A stretch of DNA of 64,000 nt from Mytilus trossulus (taxonomy: Eukaryota; Mollusca; Bivalvia; Mytilida; Mytilidae), in assembly GCF_036588685.1 (NCBI RefSeq), contig NC_086384.1, forward strand, positions 50,857,973 to 50,921,972, given 5' to 3'. Positions 23,701 to 34,257 of the stretch are shown piece after piece. Each line of letters begins with the position of its first letter. Position 1 is the stretch's first letter. The notes beneath the pieces are model-generated. The model worked only from the letters and a program-made list of their open reading frames with translations. It was not told the origin of the DNA and made no database searches. The translations under genes were made by a program, and so were the position numbers.

Positions 23701-26700
23701 CTACTTAGTAAGGTCTAAGATCAGACTCAAACTGGCAAGAAATAAAGGTGACAAGAACAAATGCAAAAGAGAGAGATATGACCTAAACAAGCTAAAAAGT
23801 ATGGATGTAAGGAAAAAGTACAATATTGAAGTGAGAAACAGATTCCAAGTACTAGAAGAAGGTAACATCGAAGATCCAGTGTTGAAATATGAAGGTGCAG
23901 TAGAGATATACACTGAGGCAGCTAAACAGGTATTGGGGAGCAGTAAAAAGATCAGTAAACCATGGATAACCAACAATACATGGAAAATGGTTGATGAAAG
24001 AAAAGAAATTAAAAATAGATTAGAAGGAACAAGATCGGAAAGATTAAAAGTGAGACTCAGTGAAGAATACAAGCAGAAAAATAAAGGGGTTAAGAAAAGT
24101 GCCAGAGAGGATAAAAGGAAGTGGTACAATATGATGGCTGAAGATGCAGAAAAAGCAGCAGAAAATGGCAGAAGCAAAGAGCTTTATAACATCACTAAAA
24201 TACTAACAGGGGAAAGAAAGAGGCAACACACAGGAGTAAAAAGTAAAGAAGGAGAACTGAAAAGTGAAAGAAATGATATATTGAATAGATGGGTAGAACA
24301 TTTTAGTGAAGTTTTAAATAGGCAAGATCCTCTTCATCCAATTTCAGAGGAAGATGTAGATATGGCAGAAATTATAATAGAGGAGATCGACCTAGGAGAA
24401 TGGACAGTAGCTGAAGTTAAAAGAGCACTAAAGAAGACACAAAATGGGAAGTCAGCAGGAATAGACAGTGTAACACCAGAGCTTATAAAGGCAGACATCG
24501 ACCTTACAGCAGAGAAAATGGCAGAAATATTTAACAGCCTATGGGAAGAAGAAAATTGGCCATCAGACTGGAGAAAGGGATTGATTTGTAAAATCTTTAA
24601 GAAGGGCGATATGACAGATTGTAACAACTGGAGGGGAGTGACTCTTTTACCTGTTTTCAGTAAAGTTTTCTGCAGAATGTTAATAGAAAGAATAAAAGAA
24701 GGAATAGACAAGAGATTGAGGAATGAGCAGGCAGGATTTAGACCAAAAAGAGGAACAACTGAACAGATTTTTATCCTTAGAAACATACTCGAGCAAACAA
24801 ATGAATGGAGGGCAGCTTTAATAATACTTTTTATAGACTTCGAAAAAGCATTTGACTCAGTCCACCGAGAGAGTCTATGGTATATCATGAAGAGCTATGG
24901 AATACCAGACAAGATAATAAGAACCATAAAGGAGATATATAAAGGATTTAAGTGTTCTGTCATAGATCAGGGAGAAACATCAGAATGGTTTGAGATAAAA
25001 TCAGGAGTGAAACAGGGATGCGTAATGTCAGGTTTTCTTTTCCTTCTAGTCATAGACTGGATCATGCGGAAAACAACTGCAGACAAAGCAAGAGGGATAC
25101 GATGGAACTTTAATACTGTTCTAGAAGATCTTGACTTTGCTGATGACATCGCACTTCTTTCCTCAAAATTTAGCGACCTTGATGAAAAAACACAGAAATT
25201 AACAACTGAAGCTGAAAGAGTTGGAATGAAACTTAATCCCAAAAAATGTAAAACTCTAAGATCCCAGCAAACAAAGAATAAAGAGTTGATAACGTTATAC
25301 GATCAGAAAATAGAAGATGTAGACAAATTCACATACCTGGGAGCAGTCATGGACAAAGAGGGAGGAGGCAGTTGTGACATCAAAAACAGAATACAGAAAG
25401 CAAGAGGGACATTCCATCGCCTAAGAAATATATGGTATGCAAGAGGAATTGGCCGAAAAACAAAAATACACCTATATAAATCATTAGTAAGACCTGTATT
25501 ATTGTATGGATGCGAAACATGGAAATTAACAAACATTGAAGAAAAGAAACTAAATACTGTAGAACACCAGTGCCTAAGAAAGATCCTAAAAATAAGATGG
25601 CAAAGTAAAACATCGAACAAAACAGTAAATGAAGTAGCTAACACCAGAAACATCAGTTGCGAAATCAGAAGGAGACGGTGGACATGGATAGGACATACTT
25701 TAAGACGTGAAAGAGACAACAACAGCTATGTAGCTCTACAATGGGCACCTGAAGGGAAAAGAACTAGAGGAAGGCCAAAAACTACATGGAGAAGAACAAC
25801 AGAGAAAGAAAGGAACCAACAAGGATGGACAAGTTGGAACGTAGCCAGAACAGCGGCAAAAGATAGAAAAGGGTGGAAAAACAGCGTGGAGGCCTTATGC
25901 GACTTCTGGCGCGGAGAGAATTAAGGTTAAGGTAAGGTTAAACATATCAATTTTATGATACTAACACATTGCAATCCCCCTTTTTCTACTGTATCAATTT
26001 TTCCATACCTATAGTCGTTTTCAATTGAAATTCGAATGTGACGAATGCTTATTGATAGAAAGGTCAGTCGCTGAATGATTAAAATTATCGCAACTTCTTG
26101 ATAAAACATCAGATGCCATATAAACTAACAACACCGTGCTTTTCCTATTCACATAACGGATATAAAATCTTCTCTTTTTTTGCGTAGAAACCGCATATTT
26201 CATAATTTATGGAGTTTTCAAAAATGCAGATTTTTTGGGGGGTGTAAATTTTTGTACAGCGCGTTACACTTAAAATTTGATAGGCGTAGTTGATATACCA
26301 TTTTTAATCGTTGAAAATGATTTTTTTTTTTTTAGAAATTTAGCAATTTAAAATTCTTATAGTTTCATTAGCGTGATTTGATAATAATTAATTTAAAATT
26401 TTGCTTACCCCAAATTCTTCCATATTCTCAACTTCCTATGACTCATGTAATTTCTTATCTTTAAAAAAAAATCTGCAACTATTTACGCCATAGCTTACAA
26501 AATGAAATAACTCAAAGGGGTAAATTTTAAATAAAAACCCGGTTTGATGAAAAGATTTGTTTTAATTTTTGATGAAATCAAGTCAAATTTTTATTTTTTA
26601 CTCACCAAAATAAAATTAAATATTAAAAATTGACAAAATAAATATATATTACAGTAAATTGTGTTATTAGAAACAACCCCCAAACTAAGGCCCCGTGTCT

Positions 26701-29700
26701 TAATCGTGTTAAATTTCTAAAATCAGATAATTCATTCATCTTGGTTCAGATCGAACGGAATTCTGAAACAGGTAAATGCTTATTTATTTTTTCTCCAAAA
26801 TGTTCTTATTTTGTATCGCTGGAGTAAATATGGTTTTACTTATGTATATCATTCTTCATAAAAGGTACTGACCAAAGAAAAAATAATTTAAATATTTTAA
26901 ATATTTCCTGATTTTTTAACCACTCAATTAATTTGATCTTATTCACAAGTCCGTAAACGCTGTTTTTTGCTACTGTGTCATGCTTCAGTGATTCCCTTTA
27001 TAATCAACATTTTTTTCCTCAAAAGGGGAGAGGGGATGGGTATCATGCTCTTCTTGATCCAACTCCGTGCTGGACACATGCCGTAGAACGTAAGCTTAAA
27101 TCCGTGTGTCAATAAAAGTGACCATTGTCTTGAAACTTCAGATATGAATTTATCATGTTTATAAGGAACATAATTTTCGTTGCATAATTTGAAACAGCTG
27201 TAAACACCAGTCTAACATTTCTTTGGTCTTTGTTATTTTTTTCGCTTTCCACAAACACCGCACAGGGATCTATAACAGTTATATAATTTTACCGGTAGAA
27301 TTATGAGACTGCTACATGTATACGCACGAAATAATAAAACAGATATACTCTTTGTTGAATGCCGTACGGTGACCTATAGTCATTTGTGGAGAGTTGTCTC
27401 ATTAGCAATCAGAGTATTGTATTACCACATATTCTTTTATATATAAAATTTTGAGGTTATTTCACGTAAGATATGATAAAAGACTCATTAAACGATAAAA
27501 TGAAAACTCAGGCTTATTCAAACTGCGATGTGGATATAAAAGAATACGGGATTTTGATATATTAAGTCTATCTTTAAATTTAATCATTCAAAGACGAAAC
27601 GACAACGCCCTTTATAATTTCAACGATGAGTAATGGTATTCTTATCAATAGTCTATAATTTAATACTTGTATAAGTAATATATTTGGATTTTTAATTATA
27701 GGTATCTCCCAAGAGTGTTGCCGGAAAAGCTGGTTTGCGGGACGGTGACTTGATTTGCTACATTAACAAGGCTTACGTCGCTGACGTCACACATCAACAC
27801 GCTAGGAACGAGATGATTCGAGCAGGAAACGATATCGACATGACCATAAAAAGGTAACGAGAGAGGGTCAGAATGGGGTAGTTCATTTATTTCTGTATTC
27901 TGTAATTTTAAGCATTTTTCTTAGTCTTTTTTTGTATGCCTATTAGTCGCTATTTAATGTATAATACATATTGCCATGCAGCCAATTATTTTCACTTCTT
28001 TATTGTTTCTTTTCTCTCTGCTTTACATTTTCTTGTCTTTTTTCTCTCAGCTCTTTATTTTTTGGCTCCTGCCATATCGGGGGGAACTATACGGGGGAGG
28101 TAATGAAGATGCCAACGAAATGTTATATTTCGCGACGTCAAACTGTGATATATCGGGAAAATATTTCGAAACATTTTTTTCAGGTTCCATTACTATTCAT
28201 TTTAAAACATTTATGTGTCATTTGGACTATAGTGTAGAGTTGTGTCTTTGGTAATCATACCACATATTTTGTTTATATAGACACGGAAAAAGGTTTTTTT
28301 TCTAACCTAACTATGATGTCGAATTATCGTCCTGTTTATGCTAGACACGTGCACTGAACGTGAGAAAACATAACATTTATTTGAGTCAACCCTTTTTACT
28401 TTTACACATATGAACGCAAATTCTGCAACGCCGAGCTTCTCATTGCGTAGATTAACTGATATATAAGTTGCCTCGTAGTAGCATATTCCCCTCAAGAGCG
28501 GGATTTCATGAGTTCGAACTGAAGCCGGGTCAAGTCAATTTTTAAAAAATTGGTATTGGTTGCTTCCCCGACAAGTACAAGGCCTTTACAGGTTAGAACA
28601 AAGACTGGTCGGCAAGGAGTCAGATCAATGTGTCCGGGTTATAGGTAACATATCTTCTTGTGGACTTTTTGATCTAGCACGTGAAAAAATCCAAGGCAGG
28701 AGCCTGCAATTCAGTGGTTGCTGTATGTTGCTGTGTTACATATTTGTTTCCGTTATCTTTTTTGTACATTAAAGTTGGTTAACATTTGTGATTTCGGAGT
28801 CTTTTATAGCTGACTTTGTGATATGGGATTTGCTCATTGTTGAAGGTCGTACAATTTCCTATATAGCTTTTAGTCATTTAGTCTCTTACGCTTCTGGAGA
28901 GTTATGTTATTGGCAATTTTACCAAATCTTCTTCTGAAGAAAGAAGAACTAAAAAGTAACGATGTATTCTTAATAATCAATTTCAGACTTACCAATACCC
29001 TCAGTCTTGAGTTGCTTCCTATATATTATTATAATGTGTGTTTCTTTACAGACCAGGAGGAGTTGGTCAACAGACAGCTGCCCCTCCCCAAGAAGAAGAT
29101 TCTGTAGATGACAATTACAGAGATGTACAGCCAAAAACATATCAAATTTTACAGACAGAACTGCCACATGCAGCAGCAGCAGGTTTGTTACTACTTATAG
29201 AAACGGGGATTTCCCAGAAAAATGACGTCATTGGTTATCTGCAGTTTAAAAATAGTCTAACATAATTAGATAATATTCTTGGCAATGCAAACCATTACAA
29301 AGGTTTTATAATCCCTTAATAAATTAATAATTTTTATTGCAAAAACATGGAACCCTGGCAGGTTAAAATGCAAAAACATTCCATTATATACACAAGTGAC
29401 AAGAAACATGATAATACATGATAAACATGATAAATGTTTGAAACGAGTGAAGTTGATATCTTATAATATAAAATAATACATATATATATATACATTGTAC
29501 ATAAAATTAAAATTGCGAATGAAAATAAGAAATGTTTGTTTCAAAGAGACAACAACCCGTCTAAAGAGCAGAAAACAGCCGAAAACCTCCAATGGGTCTT
29601 CAAGATGTTCAACGCAGCCAGAAAATCCTGAACATGAAGGCGGGATTTTGATGGCTTTTAAACAAAAATATGTACTAGTATGTTCAGTGAATGTGATACT

Positions 29701-29997
29701 GGTCATGATTCACATGAATTAGTTTTCAATAGAGTATCTGTCCGCCAATTAATCTTCTTGTGTTCCAAATGATTAGGCCAAGACATACATTTTAGTAGTA
29801 AAAGATTGTAGAACATCTTCAACGTTTTATTCAATTCAAGTCAGTATGGTCTTTTTTTTACATTAACATTTCTCTTATTTTGTTCAAATTTTACAGGAGG
29901 CAGACCCGCGTCAATATTTGATAAGAAGAAAAAAGCCAGATCTGAATATACAAAGACTGAACAATCTGGATACACAAAAGCATACGGACAATCGTAA
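20775..29997 (+). CDS. Short PDZ-domain protein, PDLIM/Zasp type
   Basis: Exons 20775-20888, 27702-27853, 29052-29182 and 29897-29997 (stop TAA), with consistent GT-AG junctions and phases, give 165 residues. The PDZ domain takes up about residues 8-89: QPWGFKMQGG is the carboxylate-binding loop form of PDLIM/Zasp/Enigma PDZ domains (PWGF in place of GLGF), followed by VSPKSVAGKAGLRDGD and MTIKR. The C-terminal tail includes TYQILQTEL and a basic, Tyr-rich end (FDKKKKARSEY, SGYTKAYGQS). PDLIM/Zasp proteins link alpha-actinin and actin structures to other partners through LIM domains; none is encoded here, so this is either a short isoform or a LIM-less member. The first intron (~6.8 kb) contains a full-length LINE. 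A likely polyadenylation signal is AATAAA at 30990-30995. Confidence 0.9.
20889..22316 (+). other. PDZ gene intron 1, part upstream of the LINE
   Basis: AT-rich intron sequence with no recognisable gene or repeat. It ends with the left target-site copy GTTAAACATATC (22305-22316). Confidence 0.5.
22337..22747 (+). CDS. Small 5' ORF of the LINE, function unknown
   Basis: Open for 136 codons from the ATG at 22337. The N terminus is hydrophobic and Cys-rich, the rest Trp/Pro-rich; no zinc knuckle, RRM or coiled coil is visible. It lies in the 5' region of the element and could be an ORF1-like product or just open untranslated sequence. Confidence 0.35.
   Translation: MRTCMCVVVSVLVTLAFSIHHWLAACCEKESRVRKSFLPVTASHAVRPMWPRYGILHEVIDGNWAPHGPRQNHKVSEEVWPLDARHARPTGEWTRPGACKPNSQLWENSPTALWVTVESQRLWETTQKEIRTDAIR
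22916..25924 (+). CDS. LINE endonuclease-reverse transcriptase (intact)
   Basis: About 1000 codons to the TAA at 25922-25924; the frame is open back to 22814 but the first ATG is at 22916. N-terminal APE-type endonuclease motifs: GCWNVRTM, GISESRWKGSG, VIQAYAPTND, VMGDLNAKVG, NQIDHIMVR and TDHYLVRSK. Reverse transcriptase motifs: NWRGVTLLPVFSKVF, EQAGFRPKRGTTEQI, LFIDFEKAFDS, SGVKQGCVMSGFLF and the catalytic FADD at 25135-25146. The C terminus has WIGHTLRRE, GKRTRGRPKTTWRR and DRKGWKNSVEALC, a tail also seen in the 15976-16970 copy. No RNase H domain is seen. No frameshift or premature stop, so the copy may be recently active. The endonuclease part resembles proteins often mislabelled craniofacial development protein 2-like. 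Confidence 0.93.
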   Translation: MTHLGESRKEAQKPIGSIVAPKQNMYIGCWNVRTMADISKAAQVAKEMKNYGMDILGISESRWKGSGETKLQSGDTVIYVGDDEHQVKGVAIMMNERAKKSLMEWTPINKRMIKARFYSKYKKLTVIQAYAPTNDAKEEEKEEFYQQLQDNVSSCNKNDMLIVMGDLNAKVGKDNSHMQEVLGKHGCGTINENGELLCNFCQINGLIITGSIFPHKEIHKVTWKSPDGKTTNQIDHIMVRGDMRTSILDTRVMRGADVYTDHYLVRSKIRLKLARNKGDKNKCKRERYDLNKLKSMDVRKKYNIEVRNRFQVLEEGNIEDPVLKYEGAVEIYTEAAKQVLGSSKKISKPWITNNTWKMVDERKEIKNRLEGTRSERLKVRLSEEYKQKNKGVKKSAREDKRKWYNMMAEDAEKAAENGRSKELYNITKILTGERKRQHTGVKSKEGELKSERNDILNRWVEHFSEVLNRQDPLHPISEEDVDMAEIIIEEIDLGEWTVAEVKRALKKTQNGKSAGIDSVTPELIKADIDLTAEKMAEIFNSLWEEENWPSDWRKGLICKIFKKGDMTDCNNWRGVTLLPVFSKVFCRMLIERIKEGIDKRLRNEQAGFRPKRGTTEQIFILRNILEQTNEWRAALIILFIDFEKAFDSVHRESLWYIMKSYGIPDKIIRTIKEIYKGFKCSVIDQGETSEWFEIKSGVKQGCVMSGFLFLLVIDWIMRKTTADKARGIRWNFNTVLEDLDFADDIALLSSKFSDLDEKTQKLTTEAERVGMKLNPKKCKTLRSQQTKNKELITLYDQKIEDVDKFTYLGAVMDKEGGGSCDIKNRIQKARGTFHRLRNIWYARGIGRKTKIHLYKSLVRPVLLYGCETWKLTNIEEKKLNTVEHQCLRKILKIRWQSKTSNKTVNEVANTRNISCEIRRRRWTWIGHTLRRERDNNSYVALQWAPEGKRTRGRPKTTWRRTTEKERNQQGWTSWNVARTAAKDRKGWKNSVEALCDFWRGEN
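25949..27349 (+). other. PDZ gene intron 1, part downstream of the LINE
   Basis: AT-rich intron, no gene or clear repeat recognised before the family A fragment at 27350. Confidence 0.5.
27350..27445 (-). repeat. Family A repeat, reverse orientation
   Basis: GGAGAGTTGTCTCATTAGCA and TACCACATATTC on the plus strand match the reverse complement of the family start. Intronic in the PDZ gene. Confidence 0.65.
28205..28285 (-). repeat. Family A repeat, diverged, reverse orientation
   Basis: TGTAGAGTTGTGTCTTTGGT then AATCATACCACATATTTTG; a decayed copy in the intron between PDZ exons 2 and 3. Confidence 0.5.
28462..28705 (+). mobile_element. tRNA-like SINE in PDZ gene intron 2
   Basis: The head has GAGTTCGAACTGAAG as a B-box-like segment; the body includes ACAAAGACTGGTCGGCAAGG and AATGTGTCCGGGTTATAGG, ending GATCTAGCACGTGAAAAAAT. 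The last block resembles the GCACGTTAAAGA core of the SINE at 6231. The A box is degenerate. Confidence 0.55.
28706..28930 (-). repeat. Family A-related repeat, reverse orientation
   Basis: GAGCCTGCAATTCAGTGGTT, TTTGCTCATTGTTGAAGG and GAGAGTTATGTTATTGGCAA follow the order seen at 42180-42425. Intronic, ends about 120 bp before exon 3. Confidence 0.6.
29520..29645 (-). repeat. Retroelement 3'-end fragment (family G), intronic
   Basis: AAGAGACAACAACCCG..GAGCAGAAAACAGCCG and TGGGTCTTCAAGATG match the reverse complement of the element end at 45870-46062. Lies in the last PDZ gene intron. Confidence 0.55.
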
Positions 29998-30099
29998 TGG
30001 AAGATAATGTACCAAATTGGAATGGGCATTCAACACATAAACTTTGAAATATCTGGGAATTTTAGAATATATAAGAGTGTTAAATCAAAGAAAGTATAA

Positions 30100-30201
30100 A
30101 GTGAAATTTACATTCAGTTTTGCCAAGGATTTGTATAGTGAGTCTCACTATACTAAATTAAATCCTTGGTTTGACAAACTGAACTTACTATTTAAATTTC
30201 A
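30100..30201 (+). repeat. Long hairpin in the PDZ gene 3' UTR
   Basis: GTATAGTGAG and CTCACTATAC meet around a single T, flanked by CCAAGGATTT / AAATCCTTGG and TTCAGTTT / AAACTGAA, with small bulges on the 3' side. The core is 30113-30183 and pairing continues weakly to 30201. It would be in the mature transcript if the 3' UTR reaches the AATAAA at 30990. Confidence 0.8.
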
Positions 30202-31030
30202 AAGAGAGATAATTAAAAACTGAAAAGGATAATTAAACGGTTATATAAATCAAAAAAACGGATGTACCGCTTCATTTGCATGGCATTTCCTTTAACTTGT
30301 CTTCATAAAATAATTTGGTTAAATTTTTGAATACTATATAATTTTTTAACGTATTTATACTTTTCAATTTATACGACAGATAAAAAAAAATGCTGAATAT
30401 TTCAATATAATCTTGATTTTAGAAGTTGTTTTAACCCAAAGGAAAACTATAATTATATTTGAATGAGAATGTAACATTAAAGTATTTTTCATCCTATCTC
30501 TTCATGAAGTAGCATAAACATGATGCATGTATACTATATGGTAGTCTATTCATTCTTTTTATTCAAAATGTACGAAAAGGGTGGGACATTTGATGTATCA
30601 GCTACTTATACCTACCACAAAGCGATACTTTAACGATTCACAGCTTTATTTAAAAACAAAGCTACAATGTCATGTACACAAAGCTAATATATATTATTGT
30701 ATATTAAGTTTCTATTTATCTGATACAAGACTAATTAGTCTTAATATTATCTGTCAGATTTTCAAATTTTCCTTTTTCTGTACATATTTATTCCTGTGCC
30801 TCAAAAGAAGAAACAATGTTTGCCTGTTAAATAATGTTCAGTTTGTACAAGCTTTACTTGACCTATGGTTCCCATGGTTACTACTACACAATGTTGTTAT
30901 TATTTTCAATGTATTTTGTTTTTGTTTATAATTATTTATTTTGTATAAAGACATTTATGTATATTGATGTGTTTGCTAAAAATTTGCATAATAAAGCTAT
31001 ATCAAGTCTGAGTGATTATTGCAGACCCTT
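30202..31030 (+). other. PDZ gene 3' UTR remainder with polyadenylation signal
   Basis: AT-rich; AATAAA at 30990-30995 is the best candidate signal. No other feature recognised. Confidence 0.45.
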
Positions 31031-31034
31031 GCCA

Positions 31035-31255
31035 ATATAAAGTAAGAAGATGTGGTATGATTGACAATGGCACAACACATAGACAAATAAATGTAGATTA
31101 TAGCTACTATATGTAACTTTTGAGCTTTCAACAATGAGAATAACATCATACTGCACATCATGCAACACGTATGAAGAGACTAAGTAATTGAATCTAATAA
31201 AAAGTAGTTAATTAGGTATGATTACTAATGAGACAACTATCCACCAAAGTTTAAA
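31035..31255 (+). repeat. Two partial family A repeats
   Basis: AAGATGTGGTATGATTGACA at about 31046 and TTAGGTATGATTACTAATGA then GACAACTATCCACC at about 31210 are two truncated copies in the same direction. Confidence 0.6.
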
Positions 31256-32589
31256 TGATTTTTTTTCTTGTATATTTTTTTCATTTAGTTTCTCTGTTTT
31301 ACAATGAATGTACCTCAATGGTAACTGAATATACACATATGGCAACATGTGGTATATGTGTTTAACCGGAAGTAAAGGGAAGGCCGTTTTGATGTGCGGG
31401 GATGTATGCATACCCAGCAAAACTCGGTCAGAATGTTGAATTTTATGCCTCTGTGGTCGTAAAAAAACTTTTGCAACAATACTTTCAGTGCACTGTATGT
31501 GCCATGTTTTAAGGCTAAATTTTGGTTTTTATCCAACATACCCTCATTCTTTTAAAAGTGCAGTAGAAATGTGTTGCCCTTCAATCCGATCGAACATAAT
31601 TACAGACTATATGTATTATATGAATTGTTAATTGTTAGGTAGCCTGCAAATGTTTGAAACATTTTCCATCGCACGTTTTTCAAAGACCACTTTTTAATCA
31701 GTTATATCAATGTGATCAATGTCTTAATTATATTGTACAAGTGCTTAGCGGAGAAGCAGCAAATACCAGTTATCATGAAACCAAGACTCCAAACTCCTCA
31801 GGCAAAATTATTCTTCAATGGATTTCACTTTTATTTGTAGGCTTTTTGTCATATACCTCTTTACTGGTTTGTGTCCTTGAACATCCTTTGCCTTTAAATT
31901 GTCGGTTTTGACCGCTTATGATGAAGGTAAAACCAAGAAAAATGCTGGTTTCGCATTTAATATGTAACGAATTATTTTCATTTTATTTTGAAGTCATTGG
32001 TTTAGTTTCACCTGCTAGTGTATGATTGTACCTATAGGATTAATACTCAAACAATGACACCGATATAGAATATGGAAATACGGAGATTCGATACGTTTGC
32101 CAAACGTACTATTCAACCGTTGTCTATATGACGTGGTTTGAGGAACTATATACATGTAGGTCGCTGTATGGTTTTCAACAGAGGATTGTCTATAAAAAAA
32201 AACCGACATTGCAAAATACAAGTTACTATCGTGTCAGTTTAGGTAATATATGAGGTGCTGTCTAAGTAGCATGTGAGCAGACCAAATTATGTATTTTAAA
32301 CTTTCTACAAAGCAGCCAAGTCATATAACTGTGCTTAAAATTTCTTATAAAAATGCGAATGAATGATCATACTAGTTGCTAACATCGACGTACTTTAGGT
32401 GACAATCCTACTACATTTTATTATTGTATATCCCTAATACATGTAAGTAAGGATAATATATTGTTAACAGCCAATATTTCCTCCTTGGTTGTTCCTTATA
32501 TATATATATATATAATAGGAAGTCTAAGGATAAATGGGGTGTCATTTCGAACTCAAAAAGTTTCTGGATCAATATGTGTTTCTAAATCG
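31256..32589. other. Intergenic between the PDZ gene and TRIM-like gene 1
   Basis: No gene recognised. An (AT)n run lies near 32500. A plus-strand TTTATT at 32417-32422 would read AATAAA downstream of the minus-strand gene. Confidence 0.4.
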
Positions 32590-34257
32590 CTACTTATACA
32601 ATACTTTATACAATGCACAATGATCACCTTGTTCATCGCAGTAAAGTAGAGTGTTTTTGTCTTCATTATAGCATACAGCTCGCAGAAAAGAATTATCTTC
32701 GTTATCAAGCAAGTTTTTATATGTTTTCCCATCGTGTTGTATAATTATCAGGTTTTTTGATGTACGACAAGCAACGAAAACGTTGCCACAACAATCATTT
32801 GCTACGCCGTAAGGATACTCCAGAGAATCATCTCGAAACTTCCATACTTCTTTTCCATTCATATCATAACAACATACAGTGCTATGTAAATCGTCCGAAC
32901 AGAAGAAGTTGTTTTTGGACGCGGAGATGTATTCATAAGCTTCTGCATTTAAAGAACGTAGTTTTTTCCCATTAATATCAAAAACCTCTACGTTCTCACA
33001 TACGACATAAATGTTACCATTTGACTGACTCAATCCCCAGCAATGCTCTCCGGTCTGTATTTTCTTGTCAACCAGACTTTTTCGATAATTAAATATTTCG
33101 AAGAATTTGTATTCTCCGTATGAGATTGCAATGCGATCAGAATCTAGCACTGTGATATCATACGGAGCAGCAGAAACTTGAATACTGCCGATGTAGGTAC
33201 CTTCTACACTGTACTCCAATAGTTTTTTGTTTCTGTAATTCGAAAACAATAGATTTCCACCAGGCAATATAGCACAACCTGTTATATACATATTTCCTTC
33301 TTTTTTGATATCAACTTTAGTTATTAATTGGAGTTTTACGTCAGCGACATTTCTTGCGGATTTTACATTTTGTTGCATTTGTGCCTGCTCTATTTTTTGT
33401 TCTCTAATGTATAAATTTGAGGTGTGTTCAGTGACTTGAATTTCTCCAAACTCTTTGATTACTCCATTTGATAATTTCTGAATATCACTGTTCAGAACCA
33501 GATTGAATTTGTAATCATAAATACAATCAGATGCAGTCTTAATGGATTCCTTTTCTCTCATAACCAATTTGTCAGTTTGACGCGTTCCAAGAAATACTTG
33601 TAAGTCGGAAGCATACTCTTTCATCTGCAATACTTGATCTTTAAGTTTGATAAGCTTTTCCTCTTGTGTAATTAACTGTTGTAGAAACTTATTACATTTC
33701 GAACTGCACGATTCTGATGCGATAACCAATGTTTGGATAAACGTTTCTTCCAGCTCGTCTAAGTGACTATTTATTTTTGTCCGTGTATCTCGTATAGTCG
33801 TCCTTATATCTTTTTCTTGCTTTTTAATATCATTTTTGGTAGTATTTCTATTGTTGATGCATAGTGTAATGTTACGCAATGTTGCCTCGATTGCCTCCTG
33901 CAATTCGGATATAGCGGTGGATTGTGTTGCATTTGTAGCAGCAACATCTATTGGTATAACATCCGAACATGATCCGTGTTTACTTGGCAAACAAAAAACA
34001 CAAAGTGATTGATCGTGGGATTTACAGAACCACTCTAGTTTCTTGTCATGGACGCTGCAGGTTAAAGAGACTGGAACATCTGCTATCTTTCTGTAATCGT
34101 CAATCGAGATAAGTTTATGGTCCCTTGTTGTTTTGGTTTTCCTGTGATTTTTCTCACATTCTTCACATAAACCCTCCTCACAACTGGTGCACCATTTTCT
34201 AGCATTCTGATGGGTATCATCGTACAAACATGGACCACAAGGTATAACGGTAGTCAT
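32590..34257 (-). CDS. RING-less TRIM-like protein: two B-boxes, coiled coil, beta-propeller (copy 1)
   Basis: 555 residues in one exon. B-box 1 ligands: C7, C10, C23, C26, C31, C34, H38, H47. B-box 2 ligands: C67, H70, C78, H81, C86, C89, H94 and C97 (Cys where His is more usual). Residues ~110-250 look like a long coiled coil (BBC type). From ~320 the sequence repeats short beta-strand-rich units (ITGCAILPGGNLLFSNY, PYDITVLDSDRIAIS, PYGVANDCCGNVFVAC), as in an NHL-like six-bladed propeller. No RING precedes the B-boxes: the ATG is 6 codons before C7, so it is not itself a classical E3 ligase. Such RING-less TRIM-like genes are expanded in bivalves, with proposed immune or regulatory roles. 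About three quarters identical by eye to the gene at 43135-44799 and in the same duplicated block. Confidence 0.92.
   Translation of the reverse strand: MTTVIPCGPCLYDDTHQNARKWCTSCEEGLCEECEKNHRKTKTTRDHKLISIDDYRKIADVPVSLTCSVHDKKLEWFCKSHDQSLCVFCLPSKHGSCSDVIPIDVAATNATQSTAISELQEAIEATLRNITLCINNRNTTKNDIKKQEKDIRTTIRDTRTKINSHLDELEETFIQTLVIASESCSSKCNKFLQQLITQEEKLIKLKDQVLQMKEYASDLQVFLGTRQTDKLVMREKESIKTASDCIYDYKFNLVLNSDIQKLSNGVIKEFGEIQVTEHTSNLYIREQKIEQAQMQQNVKSARNVADVKLQLITKVDIKKEGNMYITGCAILPGGNLLFSNYRNKKLLEYSVEGTYIGSIQVSAAPYDITVLDSDRIAISYGEYKFFEIFNYRKSLVDKKIQTGEHCWGLSQSNGNIYVVCENVEVFDINGKKLRSLNAEAYEYISASKNNFFCSDDLHSTVCCYDMNGKEVWKFRDDSLEYPYGVANDCCGNVFVACRTSKNLIIIQHDGKTYKNLLDNEDNSFLRAVCYNEDKNTLLYCDEQGDHCALYKVLYK

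Larger units (their letters stand above)
22317..25936 (+). mobile_element. Full-length LINE (RTE-like, APE-type) in PDZ gene intron 1
   Basis: Flanked by GTTAAACATATC at 22305-22316 and 25937-25948, a 12-bp target-site duplication (the first bases could also be tail sequence). The element has a GC-richer 5' region with a small ORF, one long endonuclease-reverse transcriptase ORF, an almost absent 3' UTR and a short repeated tail (GGTTAAGGTAAGGTTAA) instead of poly(A). Short 3' UTR and repeat tail are features of RTE-like elements; the clade is not proven. It is in the same orientation as the host gene. Confidence 0.88.

Noticed and set aside
23701-25722. Several long minus-strand open frames opposite the LINE ORF
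   Set aside because: They are antisense shadows of the endonuclease-RT ORF; hydrophobic compositions come from reverse-reading its Lys/Glu-rich codons.
32590-34257. Reading the TRIM-like genes as full E3 ligases
   Set aside because: No RING-type Cys/His series precedes B-box 1, which starts six residues after the ATG in both genes.
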